Below are positions 1-11,815 of a DNA stretch of 64,000 bases, in pieces. The notes beneath the pieces were generated by a model, which had not been told where the DNA came from, did no database searches, and worked only from the letters and a program-made list of their open reading frames with translations. The position numbers and the translations under genes are program-made. Position 1 is the stretch's first letter. Each line of letters opens with the position of its first letter. The stretch is from Theropithecus gelada (taxonomy: Eukaryota > Chordata > Mammalia > Primates > Cercopithecidae), in the NCBI RefSeq assembly GCF_003255815.1, contig NC_037669.1:118780021-118844020 (forward strand). The letters run 5' to 3'.

Positions 1-397
1 TTGTGGTAATAACACATGCAAAGAAAATATCTAGGATTAAAAACATAAGCAAGTAAACTAGAAAGATCCTGGTAAGAAGATGTGAATGTATCCATTGCCT
101 CATTTTGCTCACTGCCCTACCTGAAGCCTGAATCCAAAGCTGACTGAAAAATAATATACAATAACAGGAAGCCCCCAAGGGGACCTAAGCAAACACTGGG
201 AACTCAAGGTCCAAGGGCACACATTGTAGGTGAAGCTCCCCTTGCTCAACACAACCCGTAGGATACATGGCAAATATGTTTTGGGTTTTCCTGGGCTTTA
301 GGACTCTCACTGTTCAAAATAAGGAGCAAGGATATCCACTACTCCAAAAGTTTTAATACTGTTTTCTTCAAAGAATAGAGGGTTCAAAAGCTGTATC
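1..397. other. Intronic sequence, nothing recognised
   Basis: AT-rich single-copy-looking DNA. The last 13 bases (385-397) are the left target-site copy of the Alu that follows. Confidence 0.5.
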
Positions 398-740
398 GTC
401 AGCCAGGTGTGGTGGCTCACGCCTATAATCCCAGCACTTTGGGAAGCCGAGACAGGTGGACCACTTGACATCAGATGTTCACGACCAGCATGACCAACAC
501 TCCGTCACTATTAAAAATACAAAAATTAGCCGGGCATAATGGTGGGTGCCTGTAGTCTCAGCTACTCTGGAGGCTGAGGCATGAGAATCGCTTGAACTCA
601 GGAGGCGGCAGCTGCTACGGCACTCCATCCTGGGCAACACAGTGAGACTCTGTCTCAAAATAATAATAATAAATAATAAGTTAAAATTAAAAATAAAAAT
701 GTACTGTTCTTTGTTAAAAAAAAAACAAAAACAAAAACAA
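398..740 (+). mobile_element. AluS with long composite 3' tail
   Basis: Alu body in forward orientation (GCCAGGTGTGGTGGCTCACG onwards), with an internal deletion in the right arm where the text jumps from GGAGGCGG to GGCACTCCATCC. Thirteen-base target-site copies (CAAAAGCTGTATC) lie at 385-397 and 741-753. The body's A-rich end is near 655, but the right copy is about 85 bases further on, after a non-A segment and a second A-rich run. Confidence 0.9.
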
Positions 741-844
741 CAAAAGCTGTATCCTCAATATCACATCTGTAAGATTAATTCGGCATGATGCAAGGTACTT
801 TATCAACTCCTTTTTCCAGGTTTTTTTCTATAATGATTAAGAAA

Positions 845-1005
845 CAACTACTACTTATTGAATCCCTGTCATCTGCTAGGTAGATATTAACTAGATTTTA
901 CAAATGGGGAAACTGAGGCTTGAAGAAGAAAAGCAACCCTTCCAAGGTCACAAAACTACAAAGTGACTGGAATCCGGCCATGTCTGACCAAAATGCATAC
1001 TCATC
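845..1005 (-). repeat. MIR SINE
   Basis: Contains TTTACAAATGGGGAAACTGA and CCAAGGTCACAAAACTACAA, the reverse complement of the conserved MIR core. Ancient and diverged. Confidence 0.75.
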
Positions 1006-3330
1006 TAGCCCACACCACCACTTCTCCCCTCTACTAGGTGTGGTTTCACCATGTCAATTCAATATGGAGATAATTCAACAAGACTGCTAAAATAAAGAGA
1101 ATGCAGTTAACCAGGTCAAAGGAACATCCCCAAAGGCAGGACAAGTTCTCTTCTAGGAAATATGCGTTCCTCCCTGAAGGAGAGCCTTCTACCCCCAATT
1201 TCTTTTTCTTCAAATTCCTACCAGTGACAAGTCTCTCAGTTAAGTAAAATTACAATCTCAAGAAAAAATTTTTACCAAATCTGCCACGTTTCATGCTCTC
1301 AATAAAATCTAAAGCCAACCACTTCTCACCTCTGACCAGATTTTCTCTTTGGTAAACATTTGCGCTCTCCTTAAAGGTCCACCTCCCAATGCATTCACAT
1401 TCCAGTGTCTGCTCAGCTTCTGTGTCCCGGCAACAAGAGTGACTCCTACAGGAATCCATTCACAGAAGTTCTGAAATCTAAGCCCTTTACATCTACAAAA
1501 TGGTTTGAATTACTTGGAAATGCTTCTTATTAAGATTATCACAACAAAAGCCAGCAATAAAAAGTAATAAAGTAACACCACAGTATGTGGAAATTTCCTA
1601 TTAAGGGCTCAGAAGTCCAGGAAAGGACCCTCTCCAGCTCAGTTTTCTCACCCACAAGCTGCCCTCTCAAAGCACACAGGAAGAATTAAATTCGGCCACC
1701 TTTTTACATACTTTTAAGCAACTAGTTTGAGACATTGTCCACCATACAATTCGGGAAAACAGAATTTTACAGCTGGATACTTAAGATGATTGCAAAGTTT
1801 AAAGAAGCTGTCCAGATTTAAGACTTCAAGGCAAACACACTAAACGTGCTCTTTTAAAATGTAATGCTTTTAAGATTTTCCTTTCTAGATTTGAGTTACT
1901 AGAGCTTTGTTAAGTAACTGTTGGAAAGCCAGGCACACTTAGATTCTTGGTCCTGGAAGCACTACAGCTTTGAGGACATACACATACTGACTCGTACACA
2001 TTAACAGATTATTCCAATTCTTCCCTCATTCTGCACCAAGTCCAAATTCAAGACTGACACTAGTCTCTACAGAGAGCAAAGGAAAAATGTGACAAAGATT
2101 TTCCAGCCAGCCCTGCCCCTCCTCCCGCATGTCCTCAGCACATACAAGCACAGCCGATTCTATGCACGTTGAATTCAGAGCCAGTTTATGCACCATGACA
2201 TCAGTGCAGTATAATGAGCCAAGTTTAAACTCCATCTGGGACAAATAATGTCCAGGCACACTGTGACTTCTTTTGTTTATATACAGTGACTAAATATGTC
2301 TTGGTGGTAAATGAACTAACTCAAGATTTATTTCTCAAGGCCTCCAAAACAATATTCTGCACCCTGAAGCAACTCCCTGCCTCCAGTTCTTTTTTCAAGG
2401 CTATGCATAAGTGATTTTTAGCAGAACACATGATTTTTGAAACATATAATTAACATCTTCAGGAAAGTCAAAATCCAAGCAGTCCTTCATCAATCTAAAA
2501 CAAAGAAAACGACGAACTCATGAGCAACCAGGTATGGCATCACTGTTCACAGTAAAAATCTGCGTGACACTTAATTCTGTATTCCCCTTAGAAAACAGGA
2601 AAAGTAGAGGTGAGAGATTTAAGAAATACCTGTGGTCATTTTCTTTCCTTTTGAAGGATAAACTTTGTTTCTTTTATCCTGGTATTACTCTGTAAATTCA
2701 GAATGAAAAACCACTTAATATGTTCAAATCTTACAAGGTTTTAAACTTCTTTAGTCTCAAAGCTGCCTCTAGGGTGATGTAATTTTTTAATGGAAATGAA
2801 GGATGGGGTTTGGGAAGAAAAGGCAGGGCCTTTCTAAGTCCAGGGTGAGACTCCCACAGGGGAGGAAACTCTACTACCTCTACTATGTCTACCTACTACT
2901 ACCCTCTACTACCCTTTTCTGGCCACCATCATCTCTCAGCAGCTGCTGACCCGCAAGAGAGCAGCCCTCCTATTGCCAATCTCAAGAAAAGAACCATTCC
3001 CTAAGGAAAAAAGGGAGACGCTGCTGTGACCCAGGCTGGGGCTTCAGAAGATTTCACTCCCAACTCCTTTTGACCTCCAGGCCTTCTGACACTACCACTG
3101 CTGTTTAGTCCTCAATTTTTCAGAAGCTGGGGAGCCAGAGGCACTGCCACCTTCTGGAGTTAATGTGGAAATCATGTAAGATAATGAAGAGGAACGGCCT
3201 CTATAAACTTTACAATTTACTACTGTGCAAAAACCTAGTCCCATCTCTTTCCCCAGCTGTTTACCTGAACAAGACTGAGAGGTAAGTCCAACCCAGGCAG
3301 CTCCACCTTTCCCAGAAGGCAGGATCTGAG
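1006..3330. other. Intronic sequence without recognised elements
   Basis: No gene, RNA or repeat could be supported. It includes a short CTACTAC-rich stretch near 2872-2910. Short open frames here have no recognisable protein features. Confidence 0.4.
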
Positions 3331-3334
3331 TTTT

Positions 3335-3520
3335 GGAAAAAGAGATACGTGGGTTCGAATCCCAGCTCTGTGATTTGCCAGTTACAAGTACGTAACCTTT
3401 CTCCCCTCGGGTTTTGTCTATAAAGATGATTGCCGCCTTACAGGGTGTGTAATTACTGGATGAAATAATGTGTGTAAGTGCTCAGCACCAGCCCCAGCAC
3501 CTCATAAGCCCTCCCCAATG
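3335..3520 (+). repeat. MIR SINE
   Basis: GTGGGTTCGAATCCCAGCTC followed by a TGATTTGCCAGTTAC / GTAACCTTTCTCC stretch and TGTGTGTAAGTGCTCAGCACC follows the MIR consensus order from the tRNA-derived core to the 3' end. Confidence 0.8.
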
Positions 3521-3965
3521 GTCACTAATCCTTCCCTCCACCTCAGCAGGAAGAAAGAGATAAAAATATCCATTAAAAGCCACTGTTTCCAACAATTTTA
3601 ACTTAGTGTCCACAGATAACCACTCAAGTAGAAGTTGAGATTGGGCTGAGACTAAAAGCATTCTCGTGATCAGCAGGCTTCCAAAGTAGCACTTAAGACT
3701 GAGGTAAATGCCAAAAATTTTGTCAAACACTTAGCATTCTTTCAAAGTCCTAACTCTGACCTTTCGTACAGTTTTTAGATTGCTAAGGTATGGAAATCTC
3801 TGGAAGAGTCAACCTTACAGCATCTTTTGTCCTATATTTCCCTCTAGGTTTAAGAATAACTGTTAGAAAATGGGTCACTGTACCCCTCTAAAGACGGCAC
3901 TCACACCTGGTGTGACACCTATCTTACTGCCTTGTTAATGGAGGCTCTTCAAAGTTCCAAGATTG

Positions 3966-4258
3966 GCCCAGGTGTGGTGGCTCATGCCTGAAATCCCAGC
4001 ACTTTGGGAGGCCAAGGCGGGCAGATCACTTGAGGCTGGGACTCTGAGACCAGACTGGCCAACGTGGTGAAACTTCATCTCTACTAAAAATTTAAAAATT
4101 CGCCGGGCGTGGTAGGGGTGCCTGTAATCCCAGCTACTCGGGAGGCTTAGGCAGGAGAATTGCTTGAACCAGGGAGGCGTATGTTGCAGTGAGCTGAGAT
4201 CACGCCATTGCACTCCAGCCTGGAGGACAGAACAAGACTTCATCTAGAGAGAAAAAAA
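3966..4258 (+). mobile_element. AluS element
   Basis: Full-length dimeric Alu, diverged at several CpGs. Perfect 15-bp target-site copies (AAAGTTCCAAGATTG) lie at 3951-3965 and 4259-4273. Confidence 0.93.
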
Positions 4259-4273
4259 AAAGTTCCAAGATTG

Positions 4274-4920
4274 CTTGGAGTAGCATAGTGTGCAGAAGTA
4301 GTCAATAAAAAGTAGGAGAACTCTCATCCTGAGTAAACCACCTTAAAAATGAGAAAGCAAGAGACTGTGGGAAGTAAGCTGGATGTGGACACCGATCTAT
4401 GAAAGGATGATGTCTTCTAACACCCAACTCCACCATCGATTCCCTGTGTCCTGAAAACAGACAGATATTATCCATATAGATAAACCCAGTATCTAATTTC
4501 CTATCACAAACCCTAAGAGAAAAATATGGATGCCATTCATTTGCAATTCATATTAATATTTTATAGTTTTACATTCAGTCACGACTAAAGCCATCAAGTA
4601 AATTATAAAGAAATCACCATTCTATAAAGATGTTTTCCATGTGACCTTTTTGCCAAGGTGACAAGAGTTTAAATGGGTTCTAAACAGATACATTCTGGCA
4701 ATATAAAATAAAAATTAAAAATTTGCTGCATTACTGTGGCCTATTTAACTACCAAACAACATCGCTAATTAAAGCACATCCTTCTGTATGTCATAGCTTC
4801 TCCCATGAACTAGAATGACAACTCAGCACTCCAATATAAAGACCAAAGAAACTTCTGAGACAGTAACATGCTCAGTGATTAATGTTTCTAACCACTGCTT
4901 AGAAAACACAAAAACATTTT
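4274..4920. other. Intronic sequence without recognised elements
   Basis: AT-rich DNA; nothing supported. Confidence 0.4.
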
Positions 4921-4921
4921 A

Positions 4922-4975
4922 CTGTATTCCAGCCTGGGTGAAAGGATGAGACCCCAGCTCAAAAAAAAAAAAATT
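4922..4975 (+). repeat. Alu 3' end fragment
   Basis: TATTCCAGCCTGGGTGAAAG followed by GATGAGACCCCAGCTC and a poly-A run matches only the last part of an Alu right arm. The rest of the element is absent. Confidence 0.7.
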
Positions 4976-5032
4976 ATCAACTTCTGAGTGCATGAATATA
5001 ACAACAACAACAAAAAGAAAAGGTTTGGTTAA

Positions 5033-5321
5033 GGCCTGGCACAGAGGGTCACACCTGTGTAATCCCACATTTTGGGAGGTCTAGGCAGGACGATGGCTTA
5101 AAACCAGGAGTTTGAGACCAGCTTGGGCAACATAGGGGGACTGTCTCTACAAAAAATAAAAGTAAGTAGCCAGGCCATGCTGGTACACGCCTGTAGTCCC
5201 AGCTACTCAGAAGGCTGAGGTGAGAGGATAGCTTGAGCCCAGAAGATTGAGGCTGCAGTGAGCTGGGACTGTATCACCGTACTACAGCCTGGGGAACAAA
5301 GTGAGTCTCAAAAACAAAACA
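5033..5321 (+). mobile_element. AluJ element
   Basis: Dimeric Alu with old J-type spellings (GAGTTTGAGACCAGCTTGGG, TGAGCCCAGAAGATTGAGGC) and high divergence. Confidence 0.88.
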
Positions 5322-6266
5322 TATTAATGACCCTTCCTGAAAATTAAAAGCCATGTAATATAATTGGTCAATAACACAAGTCCATTTCCCTTCAAATCTA
5401 AGGTGTGGCTAACAAGAATTGATTTGTATTTTTTTAAACAGCCGAAATGGAACCTTAGTAACAAGTTTACTGACATACTTTGTAGTCAACCTGCACCCAA
5501 AACTAGACCACATTTACCTCTGGATCTTCCCTGTCTCCACTTAACTGCCCAATTATTTGCAAAGCAGAAGCCTTTGGAAGGGTAATGTGCTAAATGCAGA
5601 TTGTCCATTTTATTCAAATGCTTGTCTACTATGCTGCAAAGAGCAGGGAAGGGGCAGGAAAGAGAGGACACCCAGGAAGGGAGGGCCAAATTATTCTTGC
5701 TAATCAAAGTGCTGAACACACCTGCAGCTCAGGTAAAACACATTCCCTCTCAACAGATGATCTGATCTGACAGTCACCTGTTAAGGAAAAAGGCCCAGGG
5801 CAGGGAAGAAATACCAATGTAGGCATTCACACTAAAGCAGCACGTGTATATTGTTTCTTCTGGGGACGCACCATGTCTAGCTTCAAGTTATTGTAACATT
5901 AAAGCTGACCAGTAAATGACCAAGAGGCACCTAGTTGTGGCCAATGCCAATTTAAATGAGGAAACAAATATAATCTAAAGGCAGCTAAACCCAAGATTAC
6001 CTAGATAAAACACTACAGCACTTTAGCAACTTGCTCCTTGGCAGGCTGTTTATTTTTGCATTTGGAAATGTAGGAGAGAGAAAAAAAAGAACGAGAATGA
6101 GTATCTGCATTTGGAACTTGGAGATTAATGTTACGAATTTTACGCAGCTTGCTTACTACTGTCATGTTTGGAGTGTAACGCATATATTTTATATAGTCAT
6201 ATGTTTAAATCAATCATTTGGACTAAAAAAGAAAAGAGTCTGCCTACATGAAAACGATTATGTGCA
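5322..6266. other. Intronic sequence without recognised elements
   Basis: Nothing supported in this stretch on either strand. Confidence 0.4.
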
Positions 6267-6330
6267 AACATATTCTGGATGCAGAAGTGTCTCATCTTAA
6301 CACATTCTGGATGCAGAAGTGTCTCATCTT
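6267..6330. repeat. Tandem duplication, 2 x 32 bp
   Basis: A 32-base unit around TTCTGGATGCAGAAGTGTCT occurs at 6267-6298 and again immediately at 6299-6330, with one T/C difference. Not part of a recognised interspersed repeat. Confidence 0.92.
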
Positions 6331-6503
6331 TTCCTCCTGTGTTTATATACTACTTTTACTGTACTATGAGATACATCAATAGCTATCACATCACATTCAA
6401 CATGACAAATATACATTTTCAAAACAAGAAAAAGAGAAATCAGAGTTTGGAAATCTATCCAATTTAATCTTATTTTTTTAAAAGTTAATACGGAAATGCT
6501 TTA

Positions 6504-6640
6504 CGACTGGGCACAGTGGCTCACACCTGTAATCCCAGCACTTTGGAAAGCCATGGCAGGAGGATCATCTGAGCCCAGGAGTTCAAGACCAGCCTGGGCA
6601 ACATAAGGCGACGCTGTCTCAAATACATACATACATACAT
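6504..6640 (+). mobile_element. Free left Alu monomer (FLAM/AluJ-like)
   Basis: Only the left arm is present (GGGCACAGTGGCTCACACCT to ACGCTGTCTC), followed by (CATA)n. Ten-base copies AAATGCTTTA at 6494-6503 and 6641-6650 show it was inserted as a monomer. Confidence 0.88.
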
Positions 6641-6650
6641 AAATGCTTTA

Positions 6651-7380
6651 AATAAAAATTCCTCATCTAGGTAATACCAGGAAAAGTTTACCCTTAAAAA
6701 AAAAAAAAAAAACTCTTTCAATAAATACTTAAAGACTTAATTCTTGGAAACTGTAAAAAAGAATATAAACACAAGTATTTGCATCTCTGCGCTTGGAATA
6801 CTTTTACCTTGCATCTGTGTTTAATGTCTCCTAACTAGACTGTAAACAGTAAAACTAAGGGATAGGATTGTTTCTTTTGGCCTTTCTAGGCTTTAGTAAA
6901 TGTTCCATGTGGCACTTATTGGGGGCCTCAAATCCTAAAAACTAAAAGCCAAAAAACAAAACAAAAAAACTCACATGGGTCCTAACATGTAAGAGGTAAA
7001 GCTGAAATCCTTCTACAAAGCCACATGAACCAGCGCCCAGCCTAATTCATTTTACAAGTCATGGGGCAAGTAGACAACTAAAAGATTCTAAAACACATTA
7101 TCAGTGTGATAAATAATGCATGTGCTTGAAAAAAAATCTTAATCATTTTTCTGTATTTAAAATATGGTATGCATGAGCACAAGATGCAATTTAAAGTTTA
7201 AAAAGTTAACAATTTCCAGATTCCAAACCAGGATGACCACAGAGTTCAGGCAGGCTTGGAAACTAAGTGGACAGAATAGGCACTGAAGAGGACATTCCCC
7301 ATCAACAGCAAATGGCTGCAACTTCTGTGTCAATTGTTGCCAGGTAGGAAGGACCAGCCCAGTGTTATCACATCTTCTGT
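6651..7380. other. Intronic sequence; possible weak L2 relic
   Basis: A segment near 6825-6910 resembles an L2 3' region but is too diverged to assert. The remainder is unrecognised. Confidence 0.3.
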
Positions 7381-7381
7381 T

Positions 7382-7676
7382 TCTTGTTTTGTTTTGTTTT
7401 GTTTTGTTTGAGACAGAGTTTCATTCTTGTTGCCCAGGGTAGAGTGCAATGGCGTAATCTCAGCTCACTGCAACCTCCGCCTCCTGTGTTCAAGTGATTC
7501 TCCTGCCTCAGCCTCCCGAGTTGCTGGGACTACAGGCATGCAGCACCATGCCTGGCCAATTTTTTGTACTTAGTTGAGATGGGGTTTCACCATGTTGGTC
7601 AGACTGGTCCTGAACTCCGGACCTCAGGTGATCCTCCCACCTCGGCCTCCCAAAAGTGTTGGGATTACAGGCATAT
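7382..7676 (-). mobile_element. AluS element, slightly 5'-truncated
   Basis: Reverse-orientation Alu beginning with a (TTTTG)n tail and ending at GGGATTACAGGCATA, so the first bases of the element are missing. Confidence 0.92.
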
Positions 7677-7874
7677 GTCTTCTGGTTTTTCCAGATAAAC
7701 AGAAAAATCCAGAGTTTTATATAAATCTTCCCATTTTTAATATTGGTACTGAAATCCTTTTCTTTTAAACTAAAGGTAAAACAAAAACAATACACACACA
7801 CGTACACCCATGCCTGTATGACAAAGGCAATAAGCTAGTTTTCAAGCACTGATATAGATGAATTAAATCTGTTC

Positions 7875-8000
7875 ATTGCTTTCATCCTTCATGCATTCAA
7901 AAAGACTTACTGAATGTTACTTCAGATACCAGGCACAGCATGAACAAGAGAGACACAGTCCCTACCCACCCTGAGTTGACAAGGAAATCAGACAGCCAAA
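7875..8000 (-). repeat. L2 LINE 3' fragment
   Basis: CTTACTGAATGTTACTTCAG, ACCAGGCACAGCATGAACAA and CACAGTCCCTACCCACC follow the reverse complement of the L2 3' end. Confidence 0.6.
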
Positions 8001-8820
8001 AATTGCAATAATTTGAAAACAATCATAACGTTAAAATCACCTTAGAATTTAAAATTGCCATTATTCTGCAATGCAACGCTAACATGCCAGTATTTTACCT
8101 TAATCCTTCCTGTTGGGAAGGCACCTCAATTTCTAGCATTTGAAGGATACTGACTACATCTTATATCTTATTATTATTGCCTTTGGCTAATTAAATTCTG
8201 AAGTGTCTCTCAACCCAGACAGCTCAGGGCTGCCATAATTATATGTCCTATGTTCTAATTATTGGGGTTGCCACATATAACAACACCCTCTGATAACATG
8301 GCATCAACATTTTCCTTTATAAGACTGAGATTCTGCATAGGCTATGCCTTTTTGGAAGCTTTTGTAGTGAGCAAAACTGGCAAAACTAACTTAGAGAGGT
8401 CTGAAAAGTCAGACCGCAGATCTGGATAAAATCACACCTTTTTTTTGTAGTTAAAAGGAGGCCCTCAAAGCAGGGGTTGCTGCCTCCGCAGCTGGAAAGT
8501 GGATCTGGTTGAGGGTGCTTGTGATCTGCCCCACTGTGGAGTCGGTAATTCTGAGCAACAGGCATCAAGCGGAAGGGTGGACCGCCAGACTGGAGAATCA
8601 GAGGACAAATACATTCACTAACAAAGACACTAAATAGCAAAAGTTCAAGCAAAGAGATCACCGACTATGCAGATAAGGTTTGTTTGTAGTACCCCTAATA
8701 GCTCTCCATTGCGTATGTAATCCCTATAATGTATTCTCCTTTAATAAAACAGAAACGGATTACTTGATGTACAAAGTCTGGATCATTCTAGCCTTCACTT
8801 CATTTTAAATCTGATCTGAC
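8001..8820. other. Intronic sequence without recognised elements
   Basis: Nothing supported. Confidence 0.4.
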
Positions 8821-8824
8821 CCAG

Positions 8825-9127
8825 GCTCAGCCTCCTCACAGATACTTTTCCTAGCCTGGTCTGTTTTCCTGCCCACCTATCCCAGTCCTCAATTCCTCCT
8901 CTGAACTCCTACGCGCTGTGACACTCTACAATCCAAACACTCTCCTGTGACTCAATGTATGTGTAAATACAGTCTCTTTTTTTTTTTTTGGTAGGCCATA
9001 TTTTGCTCCTCAACTAGACTGCTCATTCCTTTAGGGCAAGAACAGTGCCTTATTCATCTTTCTGTCGCCAGCACCTAATACAGTGCTGGCATACAAGACA
9101 TTTGATAAATACTTATTAAAATGAACA
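8825..9127 (+). repeat. L2 LINE 3' end
   Basis: CTAGACTGCTCATTCCTTTA, CTTATTCATCTTTCTGTCGC, AGCACCTAATACAGTGCTGG and TTTGATAAATACTTATTAAA keep the order of the L2 3' terminus. It is interrupted by a T11 run near 8980. Confidence 0.75.
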
Positions 9128-10949
9128 AATCTATTATTCAATCACTCCTAAATTTAGTCATAAATCTTATCCTCTCATTCTTTTCCACCCCAATTTCAAA
9201 GGAGAGAAGCTGACAGTATCTTGACACTGGAGGGCTTTATAAGTTTGAGTGGTAGAGGAAACATGAATGGTAGTCAGCAATAATAATTTTATTCAAGCAT
9301 TTGCCCAGCTTGTGCATTTCTCATGCATCTTGATGCTGAAGAATGTGATCCAAGGCCGAGCTTCCCCATACTTGGTTTTCCATACCCAACATTTGACCAG
9401 CCTCTTTCTACTTTCTAGCTCAAGCCTCAGCCCACAACAGGATTCTACCACAAAAGGAGCTCTTCTATAATGTTATTTAGCAATAACAGCTGCAGTCTCT
9501 TTCTTAATTGTCACTCCCATTCTCATCTGAATATCCTTCTTTCTCCTGGGTAATCTTCCCAAGAGTTGTTTATTCATTTTTCTACAATATACTGATGAAA
9601 AACCTTCCTTTCTGTTGGGATTTCTGAGGAGGAGACAAACTCTGTCATGTAAGCAAAACTCTTCATGGGCCCCTGACACCGTGGCTCTCAGTATATTTAA
9701 GGAGTAAACCTGTGCGGTGACAGGATTTGAACTACTCAATGCAAGAAGGAAGCCATCAAGGAGAAGGTTATTAAGAAGATATCAACCAGAACGGAAAAGG
9801 TCACTGGATTAGGAGGAGGGGCACATTTGATATAAAAGACATGCTGATGATGAGCACCATCTGAGGGTGGAAAGCTTTAATATGTTGAACGTACTATCTG
9901 GAAATGTGTATTCAAAAGAACGCTCTAGGAAAAAACTCTGGTTACATATTCTGTCTAGAGGAAACAAGGGCTTTCAAAAGAAGAAACAAAAGAGGGGAAA
10001 AAACTCTCTCCATGAAATGACATGCTAAGTGCTGATCAACAGGAATAGGCAAAGTCAAGAGAATTGGACATGATTGAGGCAATTGCCTTCTGCCTTCCAG
10101 GGTAAGTAGATGACACGTTATCCTGAGCTAGCAGGAGAGGAGGGTTTTCTGTATGTGTTTAAGGAGTTCTACTTTCTGAAGAAGAAGCATTAAAAACACT
10201 CAGCAATATTCTAGAAGAATAGATGAATTAAAAGAGGCAAGAAGGAAGAAGAATAGTATGACAAATCATATACTAGATGTGCTCCATATGCTAAATGCTA
10301 GTCAGGTCAAAGAGGCATCTAATCCAATCCAGTTCCACTAGGAATTGACCCTCAGTAAATACATATTTAAGCAAAGTCACTAAGAATATAATATAAAGTG
10401 GCACACTACTCTCATGCAGGTCACAGATACCCTTATATCTTGTAAGTGTCACATGTTAAATTAACAAATCAGTAAACTCTGCCACCCTGTGTCAGCACTT
10501 CTGTTTTTAATTTAATGGTTTAACTGGTAGCTGCTATAATTCTTCAGAAATTATTAAAATATTAAAGCAATAAGAAAGTCAGAATTTGGGCTGATGTTTA
10601 TTCTTTTGTGCTCAAAACTGGCTGCTACATTTTAAAATCACTAAAATGCAGAAGTCCATAACAAACACAGGTAAGTTAATATACCACTAGCTTCTGAATA
10701 TGTCAACAAAGCCATCAATTTTCTGATTATTGAATGGCACTCATCATCATTTATATAGCCACACATTAAAAACTCAGGTTGAAACCTGATTTTTATAACT
10801 CAAGAATAGTATACAATTAGGCATATTAAGGGAAGCAAACTTTATTTAGCTAAGCTAGGCTGTAGTCACTCAGAGGTGGAAGAAATTAATAGTGATAAAA
10901 AGCAGAGATAACTTTATTTAGAAAATAATACTTCAAAATAAAGCTACTC
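9128..10949. other. Intronic sequence without recognised elements
   Basis: Open frames of 67-88 codons occur here on both strands but show no domain or compositional signature of coding. Confidence 0.4.
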
Positions 10950-11815
10950 AATATCACTTTTGGTTATATATACAAGAGAAACAAAAACATGTCCACACAA
11001 GAATCTGTGCATAACAGCATACTCATAATAGCCAAAAAGTGAAAATAACTCAGATGTCAATCAGATCACGAGTGGATTACTAAAATGTGGTAGATCCATG
11101 CAGTAAAATATTTGGCAATAAAAAAGGAACACAGTACTGTCACATGCTACAATATGAATGAACCTTAGAAATGTGTTGAGTGAACTGGGCACGGTGTCTC
11201 ACACATGTAATCCCAGCACTTTGGGAAGCCAATGCAGGTGGATCACTTGAGGTCAGGAGTTCAAGACCATCCTGCCCAAGATGGTGAAACCCCATCTCTA
11301 CTAAAAATACAAAAATTAGCCAGGGGTGGTGGCACATGCCTGTAATCCCAGCTACTCAGGAGGCTGAGGCAGGAGAATCGCTTGAACTGGGAGGTGGAGA
11401 TGGCAGTTAGCGGAGATCGTGCCATTGCACTCCGGCCTGGGCAACAGAGTGAGACTCCATCTCAAAAAAAAAAAAAAAAAAAGATGTTGGGTGAAGGATG
11501 ACAGACACAAAAGACCAAATGTTATGTAATTTTATTTATATGAAATTCCAGAATAGGCAATATCTACCTACCGAAACAGAAAGTAAGTGAATTAGTGGTT
11601 ACTTAGGATAGGGGGAAGGGAGAGAGAAAATAGGAAATAGGGAGTGATCTCTCCAGGGTTCTTTTTAGAGTGATAAAAATGTTCTAAAATTAATTTTAGT
11701 CAAGCTTGTACAATTCTGTGAATATACTAGATTCCAATGATCGTATACTTTCAGTGGGTGAATGGTATGACATGTGAATTATACCTCATAAAGCTGTTAA
11801 GTAAGGAAAACTCTT
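10950..11815 (+). mobile_element. L1M 3' end, split by an Alu
   Basis: ORF2-tail-like text (CATAATAGCCAAAAAGTGAA, ATGAATGAACCTTAGAAATG) resumes after the Alu with 3' UTR text (GAAATTCCAGAATAGGCAAT, GTGATAAAAATGTTCTAAAA, ATTATACCTCATAAAGCTG). Decayed and non-coding; the Alu occupies 11185-11482. Confidence 0.8.
11185..11482 (+). mobile_element. AluSx element inside an L1M
   Basis: Full-length dimeric Alu. It is flanked by imperfect copies AAATGTGTTGAGTGAA / AAGATGTTGGGTGAAG. The forward orientation is opposite to the Alu at 16951-17226 on the other side of the FNDC3B exon. Confidence 0.9.

Noticed and set aside
3935..4243. 102-codon minus-strand frame
   Set aside because: Antisense Alu translation.
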